From Flavobacteriaceae bacterium (lineage in GTDB: Bacteria > Bacteroidota > Bacteroidia > Flavobacteriales > Flavobacteriaceae): DNA of 10,427 bases. The notes beneath the pieces were generated by a model. That model worked only from the letters and a program-made list of their open reading frames with translations. It was not told the DNA's origin and did not search any database. The stretch is taken from assembly GCA_002687665.1 (NCBI GenBank), contig NZAX01000052.1, positions 6,588 through 17,014 of the forward strand, written 5' to 3'. The position numbers and the translations under genes were made by a program. Below, piece by piece: positions 1-7,291 of this stretch. Numbering within the stretch: the stretch's first letter is position 1; each line of letters begins with the position of its first letter.

Positions 1-496
1 GCAGCTTAAAGACTATATTGAAATCATCTTACTTACCAAAACTCCAATGGATGCAATTAAATCTTATGAAAAGGGATATATAGATTGTTTGCTTAAACCC
101 GTTTCTAAAGAGCGATTCAAAAACTCAATTGATCGACTTGTTAATAAATTCGAATTGCTAAGAATCATTCGGAAAAAAAAGGAGAATGTTGTTCATTTTA
201 AATGTAATTTTAAATCAGAAAAGGTTCAGGCCAATAACATTCGTTGGGTAGAAGCAATGGGAGATTATGTAAAAGTAGTGACTGAAAACAAAAACTATAT
301 GGTACTATCAACTATGAAATCTTTTCTAGACAAACTTCCGAAAAATCAATTTATTAGAATCCATAAATCCTATATTGTAAATCTCAAAAAAGTAATCAAT
401 TTCACTACCACGAATGTAAACACTGATGGAGAAATGCTCCCTTTAAGCCGCAAACAGAAGAGTATTTTCAAAGAGAATTTTATCAATTTTCAATAA
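1..496 (+). CDS. LytTR-family response regulator, 5' end outside the window
   Basis: The frame is open from base 2 to the stop at 494-496, giving about 164 residues; the true start lies left of the window, so the first in-frame ATG (base 47) is internal. The visible N-terminal part is the end of a receiver domain: a hydrophobic strand ending in the switch threonine (IILLT, about bases 26-40), then helix 4, then the conserved lysine-proline turn (CLLKPV, about bases 86-103). A linker leads to a LytTR DNA-binding domain from about base 190 to the end, with the hallmarks NNIRWVEAMGDYVKV and FIRIHKSYIVNLKKV. By family knowledge, a partner histidine kinase phosphorylates the receiver aspartate (not visible here) and the LytTR domain then binds promoter repeats. 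The kinase is probably encoded upstream. The 3' end overlaps the convergent priA by 7 bases. Family assignment is secure; the regulon is unknown. Confidence 0.93.
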   Translation, partial: QLKDYIEIILLTKTPMDAIKSYEKGYIDCLLKPVSKERFKNSIDRLVNKFELLRIIRKKKENVVHFKCNFKSEKVQANNIRWVEAMGDYVKVVTENKNYMVLSTMKSFLDKLPKNQFIRIHKSYIVNLKKVINFTTTNVNTDGEMLPLSRKQKSIFKENFINFQ

Positions 497-2940
497 GGAT
501 CAATATCTACATTAACCTTGCATGATCTAAATATTGGAATTGACTCAAAATGGTCCAATGTTTTTTTGATTATTTTTTTTACACGATACCTGGACTTATT
601 TGCCGAAATTTTTACTAAAATATGCATTCTATATCGGTTTCTGATTCTTGCTACAGGTGGAAAAACAGGTCCAAGTACTTGTCCGTATTCCGACTGAAGC
701 AATACATTAACAATCCAATGACTTGCTTTTTTTAATGTCTCCATATCGCTATGATTTACTAATATCCTGATGAGTCTGTTATAGGGAGGATAATAGTACT
801 GTTTTCTATCTTTCAACTCTTGATTAAGCATCTGATCATAATTTCCATTGATCACATGCTGAATGATAGGATGATTAGGCTGGTAAGTTTGGATCAAAAC
901 TTTACCCCTCAATACTTTCCTTCCAGCCCTTCCAGCTACCTGACTTAGCATTTGATATGTTCTTTCGTGAGCCCTAAAATCAGGGAAATTCATCAGATGA
1001 TCCGCATTTAAAACACCTACCAAATGAACATTTTGAAAATCCAATCCCTTGATTATCATTTGAGTGCCAACCAAAATTTTTACTTCTTGTGTTGCAAATG
1101 AGTTAATTAACTTATCAAAAGCCCACTTACCCCTTGTGGTATCCCAATCCATTCTGGCAACCTTAACCTCTGGAAAAAGGTTAGTCACTTGTTCTTGTAT
1201 TTGTTGAGTGCCAATTCCCTTAGATGATAAATTGGTCATACCACAGGCATGACACTTTTGCGGAACTGAAATATGATAACCACAATAATGACATTTAAGT
1301 TGATCAGTATGTTGATGATAGGTCAGAGTAACATCACACTGATGACACTGGGGCATGTGACCACAGTCCAAACACTCTATAATAGGAGAATATCCTCGTT
1401 GATTCTGAAAAAGAATAATTTGCTTATCCATATTCAAAGTTTGCTCCATTTCATTAATCATAATTTTAGAAAAACCGCCCTTCATTTGCTTTTTTTTATG
1501 GGCTGATTTTAAATCTATGGTAATGATCTCCGGTAATTCCACATTACCATACCTTTCTTGAAGTTGAACCCAGCCGTATTTTCCAGATCTTTGGTTAAAT
1601 GAGCTTTCCAAGGAAGGTGTAGCCGAACCTAATAAAACTTTGGCTTTATGAATTCTGGCTAATATGATGGCACTATCTCTTGCATGGTAACGAGGAGAGG
1701 GGTCAAACTGTTTATAAGATAATTCATGTTCCTCATCCACGATCAACAAACCTAAATTTTGAAAAGGAAGAAATAGAGCAGAACGAGTTCCGACTATAAT
1801 TTTTGCTTTGGGACTTTTTTCAATGACCTTATTCCAAACCTCAGTCCGTTCATGTACCGAAAATTTAGAATGATATACAGTAACCTCTTCCCCAAAAAAC
1901 ATCTGTAGCCTTTTTACCATTTGGGGCGTAAGTGAAATCTCTGGCAAGAGATACAAAACCTGTTTTCCACTTCCAACAGCTTGACTTATCAACTCAATAT
2001 AAACCTCTGTTTTCCCAGAACCTGTCACTCCTTGAAACAATACCACAGCTTTATCTTTGAAAGCATTATTGATTTCGTTTAGTGCCTTATTTTGTGCGTC
2101 AGATAAAACACTTCTTTTTTTTCGTGTTTTAAAATCATAGAGAATGCGATCCTCGCGCAGAAACTGCTCCTCCAAAAGTCCTTTACTGATTAGAGTTTTC
2201 AATACAGCTGAAGTATTCTTCGTTTGGTCAAGAAGTTCTTTGGACTTTTTCCATTTATCTCCCTTTGGGTTTTGATTAAAAACTCCCATCAATAATTGCA
2301 TTTGCTTAGGAGCATTTTTTAGTCTATCAAAAACATCTTCAAAACCTTTGGATTCTTGAACAGAATGAGACAATCGAACATATCGGACAAGTTTGGGCTT
2401 GTACTTTTCACTCAATTTTTGGTGGATGTCCACAACTCCTCTAGAAAACAAATCTTGTAGGAGTCCCAACACACTTTTTTTTCCAAGAGTCTCTATGATT
2501 TCTTTAATGGTTAAGGCTTTAAACTCTAATGCTTCGTAGACCAAAAATGCATCATCACTAAGTGAATTTTTATCCTCTTTTGAAATCTCTTTTTTTACAA
2601 TAATGGTTTCACTCTCTAAAAGAAAAGTCGCTGGTAATGCAGCACGTAAAATATCACCCAGATTACTTTGATAATAATCCGACAACCAATGCCAAAACTC
2701 AAGCTGCTTTGGCATAATACTAGGGGATTTCTCAAGGATCAATTCAATAAATTTGGGAGTATATCTTTGGGGGGCTTTTTGGTGGAGATTTAGAATAATT
2801 GCAGTATATACTTTTGACTTACCAAAAGAAACCGCAACTCGAAAGCCTGGTTTTAAGAATTCATATTCCCCCAAGGTAACCGCATATGTATAGGGTTTAC
2901 CAAGTGATAGAGGAAGAAGAACATCAGCGTAATACTGCAT
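490..2940 (-). CDS. priA: Primosomal protein N' (PriA), replication restart helicase
   Basis: 816 residues, full length for a Bacteroidota PriA. PriA is a 3'-to-5' superfamily 2 DNA helicase that recognises stalled forks and D-loops and reloads the replicative helicase. The N-terminal 3'-DNA-binding domain is seen in residues 1-100 (MQYYADVLLPLSL..., typical PriA start), followed by a winged-helix-like region. The helicase core carries Walker A GVTGSGKT (304-311), Walker B DEEH (402-405), motif III GSATPS (438-443), motif V around GTQMIIKGLDF (625-635) and motif VI QVAGRAGR (667-674). The zinc-binding insert has all eight cysteines (523, 526, 532, 535, 550, 553, 563, 566). The C-terminal domain shows YYPPYNRLIRI near 716-726. 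The ATG follows the YihY-family gene by 39 bases on the same strand, so the two are probably one transcript. Its stop overlaps the LytTR gene end tail to tail. No priB, priC or dnaT is visible here. Confidence 0.98.
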   Translation of the reverse strand: MQYYADVLLPLSLGKPYTYAVTLGEYEFLKPGFRVAVSFGKSKVYTAIILNLHQKAPQRYTPKFIELILEKSPSIMPKQLEFWHWLSDYYQSNLGDILRAALPATFLLESETIIVKKEISKEDKNSLSDDAFLVYEALEFKALTIKEIIETLGKKSVLGLLQDLFSRGVVDIHQKLSEKYKPKLVRYVRLSHSVQESKGFEDVFDRLKNAPKQMQLLMGVFNQNPKGDKWKKSKELLDQTKNTSAVLKTLISKGLLEEQFLREDRILYDFKTRKKRSVLSDAQNKALNEINNAFKDKAVVLFQGVTGSGKTEVYIELISQAVGSGKQVLYLLPEISLTPQMVKRLQMFFGEEVTVYHSKFSVHERTEVWNKVIEKSPKAKIIVGTRSALFLPFQNLGLLIVDEEHELSYKQFDPSPRYHARDSAIILARIHKAKVLLGSATPSLESSFNQRSGKYGWVQLQERYGNVELPEIITIDLKSAHKKKQMKGGFSKIMINEMEQTLNMDKQIILFQNQRGYSPIIECLDCGHMPQCHQCDVTLTYHQHTDQLKCHYCGYHISVPQKCHACGMTNLSSKGIGTQQIQEQVTNLFPEVKVARMDWDTTRGKWAFDKLINSFATQEVKILVGTQMIIKGLDFQNVHLVGVLNADHLMNFPDFRAHERTYQMLSQVAGRAGRKVLRGKVLIQTYQPNHPIIQHVINGNYDQMLNQELKDRKQYYYPPYNRLIRILVNHSDMETLKKASHWIVNVLLQSEYGQVLGPVFPPVARIRNRYRMHILVKISANKSRYRVKKIIKKTLDHFESIPIFRSCKVNVDIDPY

Positions 2941-2979
2941 TATTTAAAAATACAACTTTGGTCATTATCATGATTATCC

Positions 2980-3882
2980 TTACCCTGTATTTTTCAGCCT
3001 ATTCAATGTTGCATTTAGTTCGAAACCAAGCAACAAAATACTAGAGTTCAGCCATATGTAAAATAAAAAAATTAAAAGTGCACCAATTGAACCGTATAGT
3101 TGATTGTATGTAGAAAAATTTTCAATATATATACCAAACAAATAAGTTGTTATAAGAATCAATAGGCAACTCATTAGGGCACCAGGAGAGAAAAAGCGCG
3201 TTTTTTTACCCTCTATAGTACCAAAATAGTAAAGAATAGCAACAGAGATATAGATTAAAACAGTATAAAAAAACAATTGCCCTATTCTGATCCAATTGAC
3301 CTCACTTGGAATCAATTCATCGAGATTACTAAAAATAAATATTTCAAAAAAAACAAGAGCCATTACACCAACTAACAAAAGTAAAGCCAGTAAAATTCCG
3401 ACCATCATAGAATACAAATATTGCCGAATAAATGAACGCGAAAGCTCGACATGATATGATCCCTCAAAGCTTGAAAAAATTGAGCTTACTCCGTTGGCTG
3501 TAAGAAAAACAGACAATAGGAAAACTGAAGATAAAAGTCCTGCTCGCTGTTTTTGACGTATGTCGTTAAAAATTTCCGTAAAAAAACTCTGACTTTCCTG
3601 AGGTAACAATAATTCTATGAAATTAAAAAGTACAGCGTCAAAATTATCAATTGGTATAAAAGCAATAAGGTTTAATATAAAAAGTAAAAAAGGGAAAAGC
3701 GCCATAAAAAAACTGAAAGAAATACTTCCCGCTCTAGAAGACAGGGCACCTTTAACAATTCCTGAAATGTACATTTCAAGAAGATCATAGAAAGAAAAAC
3801 CTATGTAGCCAGGAAGCTTTAAAGCTTCTAAGAGCCCAACTAGATTTTTAACAATTGGGATTTTTTTTAATTTTTCTTTCAA
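2980..3882 (-). CDS. YihY/BrkB-family inner-membrane protein
   Basis: 300 residues, the usual length for this family. About six hydrophobic segments are visible (roughly residues 52-78, 115-135, 153-185, 202-222, 232-252, 262-290). The C-terminal family signature is clear: YNQLYGSIGALLIFLFY followed by WLN and LLLGFELNA (residues 259-291). The family was once annotated as ribonuclease BN, a name now considered wrong for it; some members are called virulence factor BrkB, and the molecular function is not established. The start appears to be TTG (plus-strand bases 3880-3882): an in-frame TAA stands three codons upstream (ending at base 3889 on the minus strand), and the first internal methionine that could replace it is near residue 38. 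TAnnTTTG-type boxes lie 17-35 bases upstream on the minus strand. The gene runs into priA after 39 bases and is divergent from rlmH. Confidence 0.9.
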   Translation of the reverse strand: MKEKLKKIPIVKNLVGLLEALKLPGYIGFSFYDLLEMYISGIVKGALSSRAGSISFSFFMALFPFLLFILNLIAFIPIDNFDAVLFNFIELLLPQESQSFFTEIFNDIRQKQRAGLLSSVFLLSVFLTANGVSSIFSSFEGSYHVELSRSFIRQYLYSMMVGILLALLLLVGVMALVFFEIFIFSNLDELIPSEVNWIRIGQLFFYTVLIYISVAILYYFGTIEGKKTRFFSPGALMSCLLILITTYLFGIYIENFSTYNQLYGSIGALLIFLFYIWLNSSILLLGFELNATLNRLKNTG

Positions 3883-3891
3883 GAAAATTTA

Positions 3892-3903
3892 CTTTGATCA
3901 AAG
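3892..3903. repeat. 12-bp perfect palindrome in the yihY/rlmH divergent gap
   Basis: CTTTGATCAAAG reads the same on both strands. It lies in the 57-base gap between the two divergent starts, 10 bases upstream of the yihY start, and overlaps the candidate minus-strand -7 box. It could be a dimeric regulator's operator or chance in AT-rich DNA; the sequence alone does not decide. Confidence 0.4.
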
Positions 3904-3906
3904 ATA
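3899..3906 (-). promoter_or_regulatory. Candidate -7 promoter box for the YihY gene
   Basis: Read on the minus strand the bases are TATCTTTG, an exact match to the Bacteroidota -7 consensus TAnnTTTG. It ends 16 bases before the proposed TTG start. A second exact match, TAGATTTG, lies at 3910-3917 on the same strand. No good TTTG element at the usual -33 spacing is seen for either. The box overlaps the palindrome at 3892-3903. Confidence 0.4.
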
Positions 3907-3927
3907 AAACAAATCTATTTGTGTTTG

Positions 3928-3935
3928 TAAATTTG
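3928..3935 (+). promoter_or_regulatory. Candidate -7 promoter box for rlmH
   Basis: TAAATTTG matches TAnnTTTG exactly. The rlmH ATG begins at 3940, only four bases after the box, so if this box is used the transcript would begin at or next to the start codon. No convincing -33 element at the usual spacing. The AT-rich context makes chance matches likely. Confidence 0.32.
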
Positions 3936-3939
3936 TGAC

Positions 3940-4413
3940 ATGCATACACTACTAGTTTTGGTTGGAAAAACCAACGATTCAAGAATAATTTCTTTGATGG
4001 AAGACTACATTAAAAGGATAAATAGATATCACCGTTTGGAAATTCAGATTGTTCCTGAGTTAAAAAAGAAAGGAAAAATTAGTGAAAAAATTCAAAAACA
4101 AAAAGAAGGAGCGTCAATTCTTGAAAAATTAAAGCCAGGAGATTGGACCATTATTCTCGATGAAAGAGGGAAATCATTTGATTCCGTTAGCTTTTCCAAA
4201 TACATAAGCAATAGAAGATCTTGTGCTCACAAAAGAATGGTTTTTGTTGTGGGTGGACCCTACGGATTTTCTGATGAAATCTATGATCGATGTCAAGAAA
4301 AAATTGCATTATCAAGCATGACATTTTCTCATCAAATGGTTCGGGTATTTTTGTTAGAGCAACTATATAGGGCCAATACCTTATTAAATAATGAACCATA
4401 CCATCACAATTAG
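3940..4413 (+). CDS. rlmH: 23S rRNA (pseudouridine-1915-N3)-methyltransferase RlmH
   Basis: 157 residues, the normal full length for RlmH. It is a SPOUT-class methyltransferase that uses S-adenosylmethionine to N3-methylate pseudouridine 1915 in helix 69 of 23S rRNA, acting on assembled 70S ribosomes in the cytoplasm. Seen in the sequence: LVLVGKT at the N-terminus, LDERGK (73-78), the glycine-rich SAM-binding turn FVVGGPYG (102-109), the trefoil-knot segment SSMTFSHQMVRVF with LLEQLYRA (125-145), and the near-terminal PYHH (153-156), all diagnostic of the family. The ATG at 3940 gives the expected N-terminus. The rdgB-like gene starts 5 bases after the stop, so the two are almost certainly co-transcribed and perhaps translationally coupled. 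Confidence 0.97.
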   Translation: MHTLLVLVGKTNDSRIISLMEDYIKRINRYHRLEIQIVPELKKKGKISEKIQKQKEGASILEKLKPGDWTIILDERGKSFDSVSFSKYISNRRSCAHKRMVFVVGGPYGFSDEIYDRCQEKIALSSMTFSHQMVRVFLLEQLYRANTLLNNEPYHHN

Positions 4414-4418
4414 TAATT

Positions 4419-4991
4419 ATGCAACTCATCTTTGGAACACACAATCAAAACAAAGTTGAAGAAATCACTAAAATCCTGCCCTCAGGCTATGTTATAAAAA
4501 GTCTAACCGACCTAAATTTCAATACCGAAATTGAAGAGTCAGGGACAACGCTGGAGGAAAACGCATTGATCAAAGCCACCTCAATTTTTAATATTTTTAA
4601 AAAAGATTGTTTTGCCGATGACAGTGGATTGATGGTTAATGCATTAGGAGGAAGACCCGGCGTATTATCGGCAAGATACGCAGGAAACCAAAAAATTGCA
4701 AAGGATAATACCGATAAACTTCTAAGTGAATTAAAGGGAGTTAATGATCGTCGAGCCCTATTTAAAACTGTAATTGCTTTAATACTTGAAGGGAATAAAT
4801 ACTTATTTGAGGGGGTCATTAAGGGAGAAATTTCGACAAGCCCAAAAGGCCAATACGGTTTTGGATATGATCCAATTTTTATACCCGAAAAACATGAACT
4901 CACTTTTGCTCAACTGACAATGCATGAAAAAAATAAAATAAGTCATCGTGCGAGAGCTTTTAAGAAATTAGTAGGATTTCTGAAAAGTTAA
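4419..4991 (+). CDS. rdgB: Non-canonical purine NTP pyrophosphatase (RdgB/HAM1 family)
   Basis: 190 residues, full family length. The enzyme hydrolyses dITP, ITP and XTP to the monophosphates plus pyrophosphate, keeping deaminated purines out of DNA and RNA. Visible motifs: the phosphate-binding N-terminus GTHNQNK (6-12), TLEENA (44-49) with metal-coordinating glutamates, FADDSGL (65-71) with the catalytic aspartate pair, PGVLSARYAG (80-89), RRALF (111-115), the base-recognition segment GFGYDPIF (147-154) and the C-terminal KNKISHRARA (171-180). Start ATG at 4419 places the beta-strand LIFGTHN at the usual distance. It follows rlmH by 5 bases; a 61-base AT-rich gap follows before the next gene, with no obvious terminator hairpin. 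Confidence 0.96.
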   Translation: MQLIFGTHNQNKVEEITKILPSGYVIKSLTDLNFNTEIEESGTTLEENALIKATSIFNIFKKDCFADDSGLMVNALGGRPGVLSARYAGNQKIAKDNTDKLLSELKGVNDRRALFKTVIALILEGNKYLFEGVIKGEISTSPKGQYGFGYDPIFIPEKHELTFAQLTMHEKNKISHRARAFKKLVGFLKS

Positions 4992-5052
4992 AATTCTATT
5001 TGATTTCTAATTTGTTAATTTTAATGCTAATAATAGTAAATTGTATTAAAAG

Positions 5053-5817
5053 ATGAGAGAGCGACTCATGTTAATTATTTGTTCCTTTTATGGAATGATA
5101 GTTATGAGCCAAAATCAAATACAATATCTCAATGGTGTAGTGGAAAATGATGCAACTGGATTCCCAATGGAAAGTGTGCATGTGCTGAATCTCAATCTGG
5201 TTGAAGGAACGACTACAGATAAGAAAGGTAAATTTGAAATTCGTGCTCAAGTCAATGACACGCTTTATTTTTCCTATTTGGGATATAAGTCAATTAAGAT
5301 CGCTGTCACCCAAGACATGATAAAATTTGGGAATTCAAATTTTAAAATCACACAATTGGCCTATGCTCTTGAAGAGATCATATTGCGTCCCTATCAGTTG
5401 ACAGGTTATTTGGATATCGATGTGAAAAATGTACCTATTAACTCTGCTGGTAGGTACCGGATACCTGGAATACCTAATGCAGGATACGAGGGAGGAAACA
5501 GAAACCCAGGAGCAATTAACAAAACTTTTGCTGCTATTTTTAATCCCGTTGATTTTTTACATAACCTTTTTGGGAATAAAGGGGTTCAAATGCAAAAATT
5601 AAAGAAAATGAGGGAAAATGATGGGCTTAAAGATCTTTTGGCATCAAAGTTTGATCGTGAAATAATTACTCAACTATTAAATATTGATCGTATTGATTTA
5701 GATGAAATTCTACGAAACTGTAATTATTCAGACACCTTTATTAAGGAATCTAATGACCTACAAATTTTAGAGGCTATCAGTGGATGTTACGAAGAATACC
5801 GAGTTTTACAATTCTAG
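5053..5817 (+). CDS. Secreted CarboxypepD_reg-like domain protein of unknown function
   Basis: 254 residues. Residues 1-19 look like a signal peptide with two arginines and then a hydrophobic core ending MIVMSQ; the ATG at 5053 is preferred over the in-frame ATG at 5068 because the later one would lose the basic residues. Residues about 26-97 form a carboxypeptidase-regulatory-like beta-sandwich (LNGVVEN, TTDKKGKFEI, LYFSYLGYK), the fold that also fronts SusC-type receptors. The rest is a second, mostly helical module: FNPVDFLHNLFG (163-174), KLKKMREND (182-190), a hydrophobic helix, then ILRNCNYSDTFI (219-230). I recall this two-part architecture from other Bacteroidota hypothetical proteins; the function is unknown to me. 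It has no plug or barrel domain, so it is not a truncated SusC. Probably periplasmic. A weak promoter-like pair is seen upstream (TTTG at 5011-5014, TAAATTG at 5037-5043), one base off consensus. Confidence 0.85.
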   Translation: MRERLMLIICSFYGMIVMSQNQIQYLNGVVENDATGFPMESVHVLNLNLVEGTTTDKKGKFEIRAQVNDTLYFSYLGYKSIKIAVTQDMIKFGNSNFKITQLAYALEEIILRPYQLTGYLDIDVKNVPINSAGRYRIPGIPNAGYEGGNRNPGAINKTFAAIFNPVDFLHNLFGNKGVQMQKLKKMRENDGLKDLLASKFDREIITQLLNIDRIDLDEILRNCNYSDTFIKESNDLQILEAISGCYEEYRVLQF

Positions 5818-5902
5818 AAAACACCCTAACTGCGTTCAAATTTTATTGGCATTGGAATGACAAATCTCATCAATTTTAATCTCACTTTACACTAAGATAC
5901 TT

Positions 5903-5910
5903 TATCTTTG
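5903..5910 (+). promoter_or_regulatory. Candidate -7 promoter box for purB
   Basis: TATCTTTG is an exact match to the Bacteroidota TAnnTTTG element and ends 17 bases before the purB ATG, a natural distance for a short leader. No clear TTTG element is present at the usual -33 spacing. I see no purine-riboswitch-like structure in the 110-base gap (5818-5927). Confidence 0.5.
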
Positions 5911-5927
5911 TATCGATTAATAGCCAT

Positions 5928-7274
5928 ATGAAACTCAACCCATTAAACGCCATTTCTCCTATTGACGGGCGTTATCGCGGAAAAACCAAAAGTTTATCCA
6001 AATACTTTTCTGAAGAAGCTTTGATCCAATACAGGGTAAGGGTAGAAATCGAATATTTTATTGCCCTTTGCGAAATTCCACTTCCTCAGCTTGAACAAAT
6101 AAACACAGGTGTTTTTGAGGATTTGCGAAGTATATACAAACACTTTTCAGAAGATGACGCAAAAAAAGTAAAGGAAATTGAAAAAACTACTAATCATGAC
6201 GTCAAGGCAGTAGAATACTTTATAAAAAAAGAATTTGACAAAATCGATTTGGGTAAATACAAAGAATTTATTCATTTTGGCTTAACTTCTCAAGATATTA
6301 ATAATACTGCAATCCCCTTATCTATCAAGGCGGCTCTCCAAAAAGAATATTTTCCTCATCTGGAGGACGTTTTAGAGGCATTATCAAAACTCTCAGAAGC
6401 TTGTAACAATACCCCTATGTTATCCAGAACCCACGGTCAACCTGCCTCTCCAACCACACTGGGTAAGGAAATTGCTGTTTTTTTGAATCGATTGGAATTA
6501 CAAAAGGCCAGCTTAATGCAAGTACAGAATTCTGCAAAATTTTCAGGGGCTACGGGTAATTTTAATGCCCATCAGGTGGCTTACTCCACCATTGACTGGA
6601 AAAGCTTTGGAAAAAAATTTGTTGAGGAAAAATTGGGCCTAAATTACTCCTTTCCTACCACCCAAATCGAACATTATGACAGTATTGCAGCGCTATGTGA
6701 TGCACTCAAAAGAATTAATACCATTTTTATTGACTTTAATAGGGATATTTGGACCTACATATCAATGGATTATTTCAAGCAAGTTATACAAGAAAACGAG
6801 GTTGGTTCCTCTGCCATGCCCCACAAAGTTAATCCTATTGATTTCGAAAATGCTGAAGGTAATTTAGGAATAGCAAATGCTCTTCTTAACTTCTTTTCTA
6901 CTAAACTACCCATTTCGAGATTGCAAAGAGATTTAACTGACAGCACGGTATTAAGAAACATAGGGGTTCCGTTCGGACATATACTTATCGCCTTGAAGTC
7001 AATGCTTAAAGGTTTAAAAAAACTGAATGTCAACCAGACCAAAATTGAGGCCGATTTAGATCAAAATTGGTCGATTGTGGCTGAAGCTATACAAACCATT
7101 TTACGAAGGGAGAAATTTCCCAATCCATACGAAGTACTAAAAGATTTTACCAGGACACAAACTGTGATCAACAAAAAAGTTATTCACGAATTTATTGATG
7201 GTCTTGAGTTAAGGGATGAGATTAAAGACGAGTTAAAAGAAATAACCCCCTTTAATTATATAGGTATTTCATAA
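5928..7274 (+). CDS. purB: Adenylosuccinate lyase
   Basis: 448 residues, full length. It is a homotetrameric cytoplasmic enzyme of the fumarase/aspartase superfamily that releases fumarate twice in purine synthesis: from SAICAR in the IMP pathway and from adenylosuccinate to make AMP. The N-terminus with SPIDGRY (10-16) places it in the Escherichia coli-like PurB clade rather than the shorter Bacillus type. Visible motifs: TNHDVKAVEYF (88-98), HFGLTSQDINNTA (116-128), RTHGQPASPTT (167-177) with the general-acid histidine 169, GATGNFNAH (207-215), and the signature loop GSSAMPHKVNP (293-303) with the catalytic serine (S294 or S295). It appears monocistronic, with its own candidate -7 box at 5903-5910. 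It converges on the DUF4252 gene with only seven bases between stops. Confidence 0.98.
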   Translation: MKLNPLNAISPIDGRYRGKTKSLSKYFSEEALIQYRVRVEIEYFIALCEIPLPQLEQINTGVFEDLRSIYKHFSEDDAKKVKEIEKTTNHDVKAVEYFIKKEFDKIDLGKYKEFIHFGLTSQDINNTAIPLSIKAALQKEYFPHLEDVLEALSKLSEACNNTPMLSRTHGQPASPTTLGKEIAVFLNRLELQKASLMQVQNSAKFSGATGNFNAHQVAYSTIDWKSFGKKFVEEKLGLNYSFPTTQIEHYDSIAALCDALKRINTIFIDFNRDIWTYISMDYFKQVIQENEVGSSAMPHKVNPIDFENAEGNLGIANALLNFFSTKLPISRLQRDLTDSTVLRNIGVPFGHILIALKSMLKGLKKLNVNQTKIEADLDQNWSIVAEAIQTILRREKFPNPYEVLKDFTRTQTVINKKVIHEFIDGLELRDEIKDELKEITPFNYIGIS

Positions 7275-7291
7275 AAACCAATTAAATACCT
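7262..7291. terminator. Possible bidirectional hairpin at the purB / DUF4252 gene ends
   Basis: AGGTATTT (7262-7269) and AAATACCT (7284-7291) are perfect reverse complements separated by 14 bases, which contain the purB stop; the second arm overlaps the stop and last codons of the opposing gene. The position between convergent genes suits a shared terminator, but neither side is followed by a clean T-run and the stem is mostly A-T, so it would be a weak intrinsic terminator. Confidence 0.3.

Noticed and set aside
1273..1506. Open frame on the plus strand inside priA
   Set aside because: It is antisense to the zinc-binding cysteine region of PriA; the repetitive Met/Thr/Ile make-up reflects the complementary codons.
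4487..4903. Long open frame on the minus strand opposite the NTP pyrophosphatase gene
   Set aside because: It lies wholly inside a well-supported gene, its translation has no recognisable domain, and its composition is what an antisense shadow would give.
5011..5043. Promoter-like pair (TTTG, then TAAATTG) before the gene at 5053
   Set aside because: The second element lacks one T of the consensus and the spacing is longer than usual; mentioned in the gene entry but not listed as a site.
5841..5870. Hairpin-like bases after the 254-residue secreted protein gene
   Set aside because: The CATTGGAATG core would leave an impossible two-base loop or a very short stem, and no T-run follows.
6770..7042. 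Open frame on the minus strand inside purB
   Set aside because: It is antisense to conserved catalytic segments of adenylosuccinate lyase, with no domain and no promoter-like sequence.
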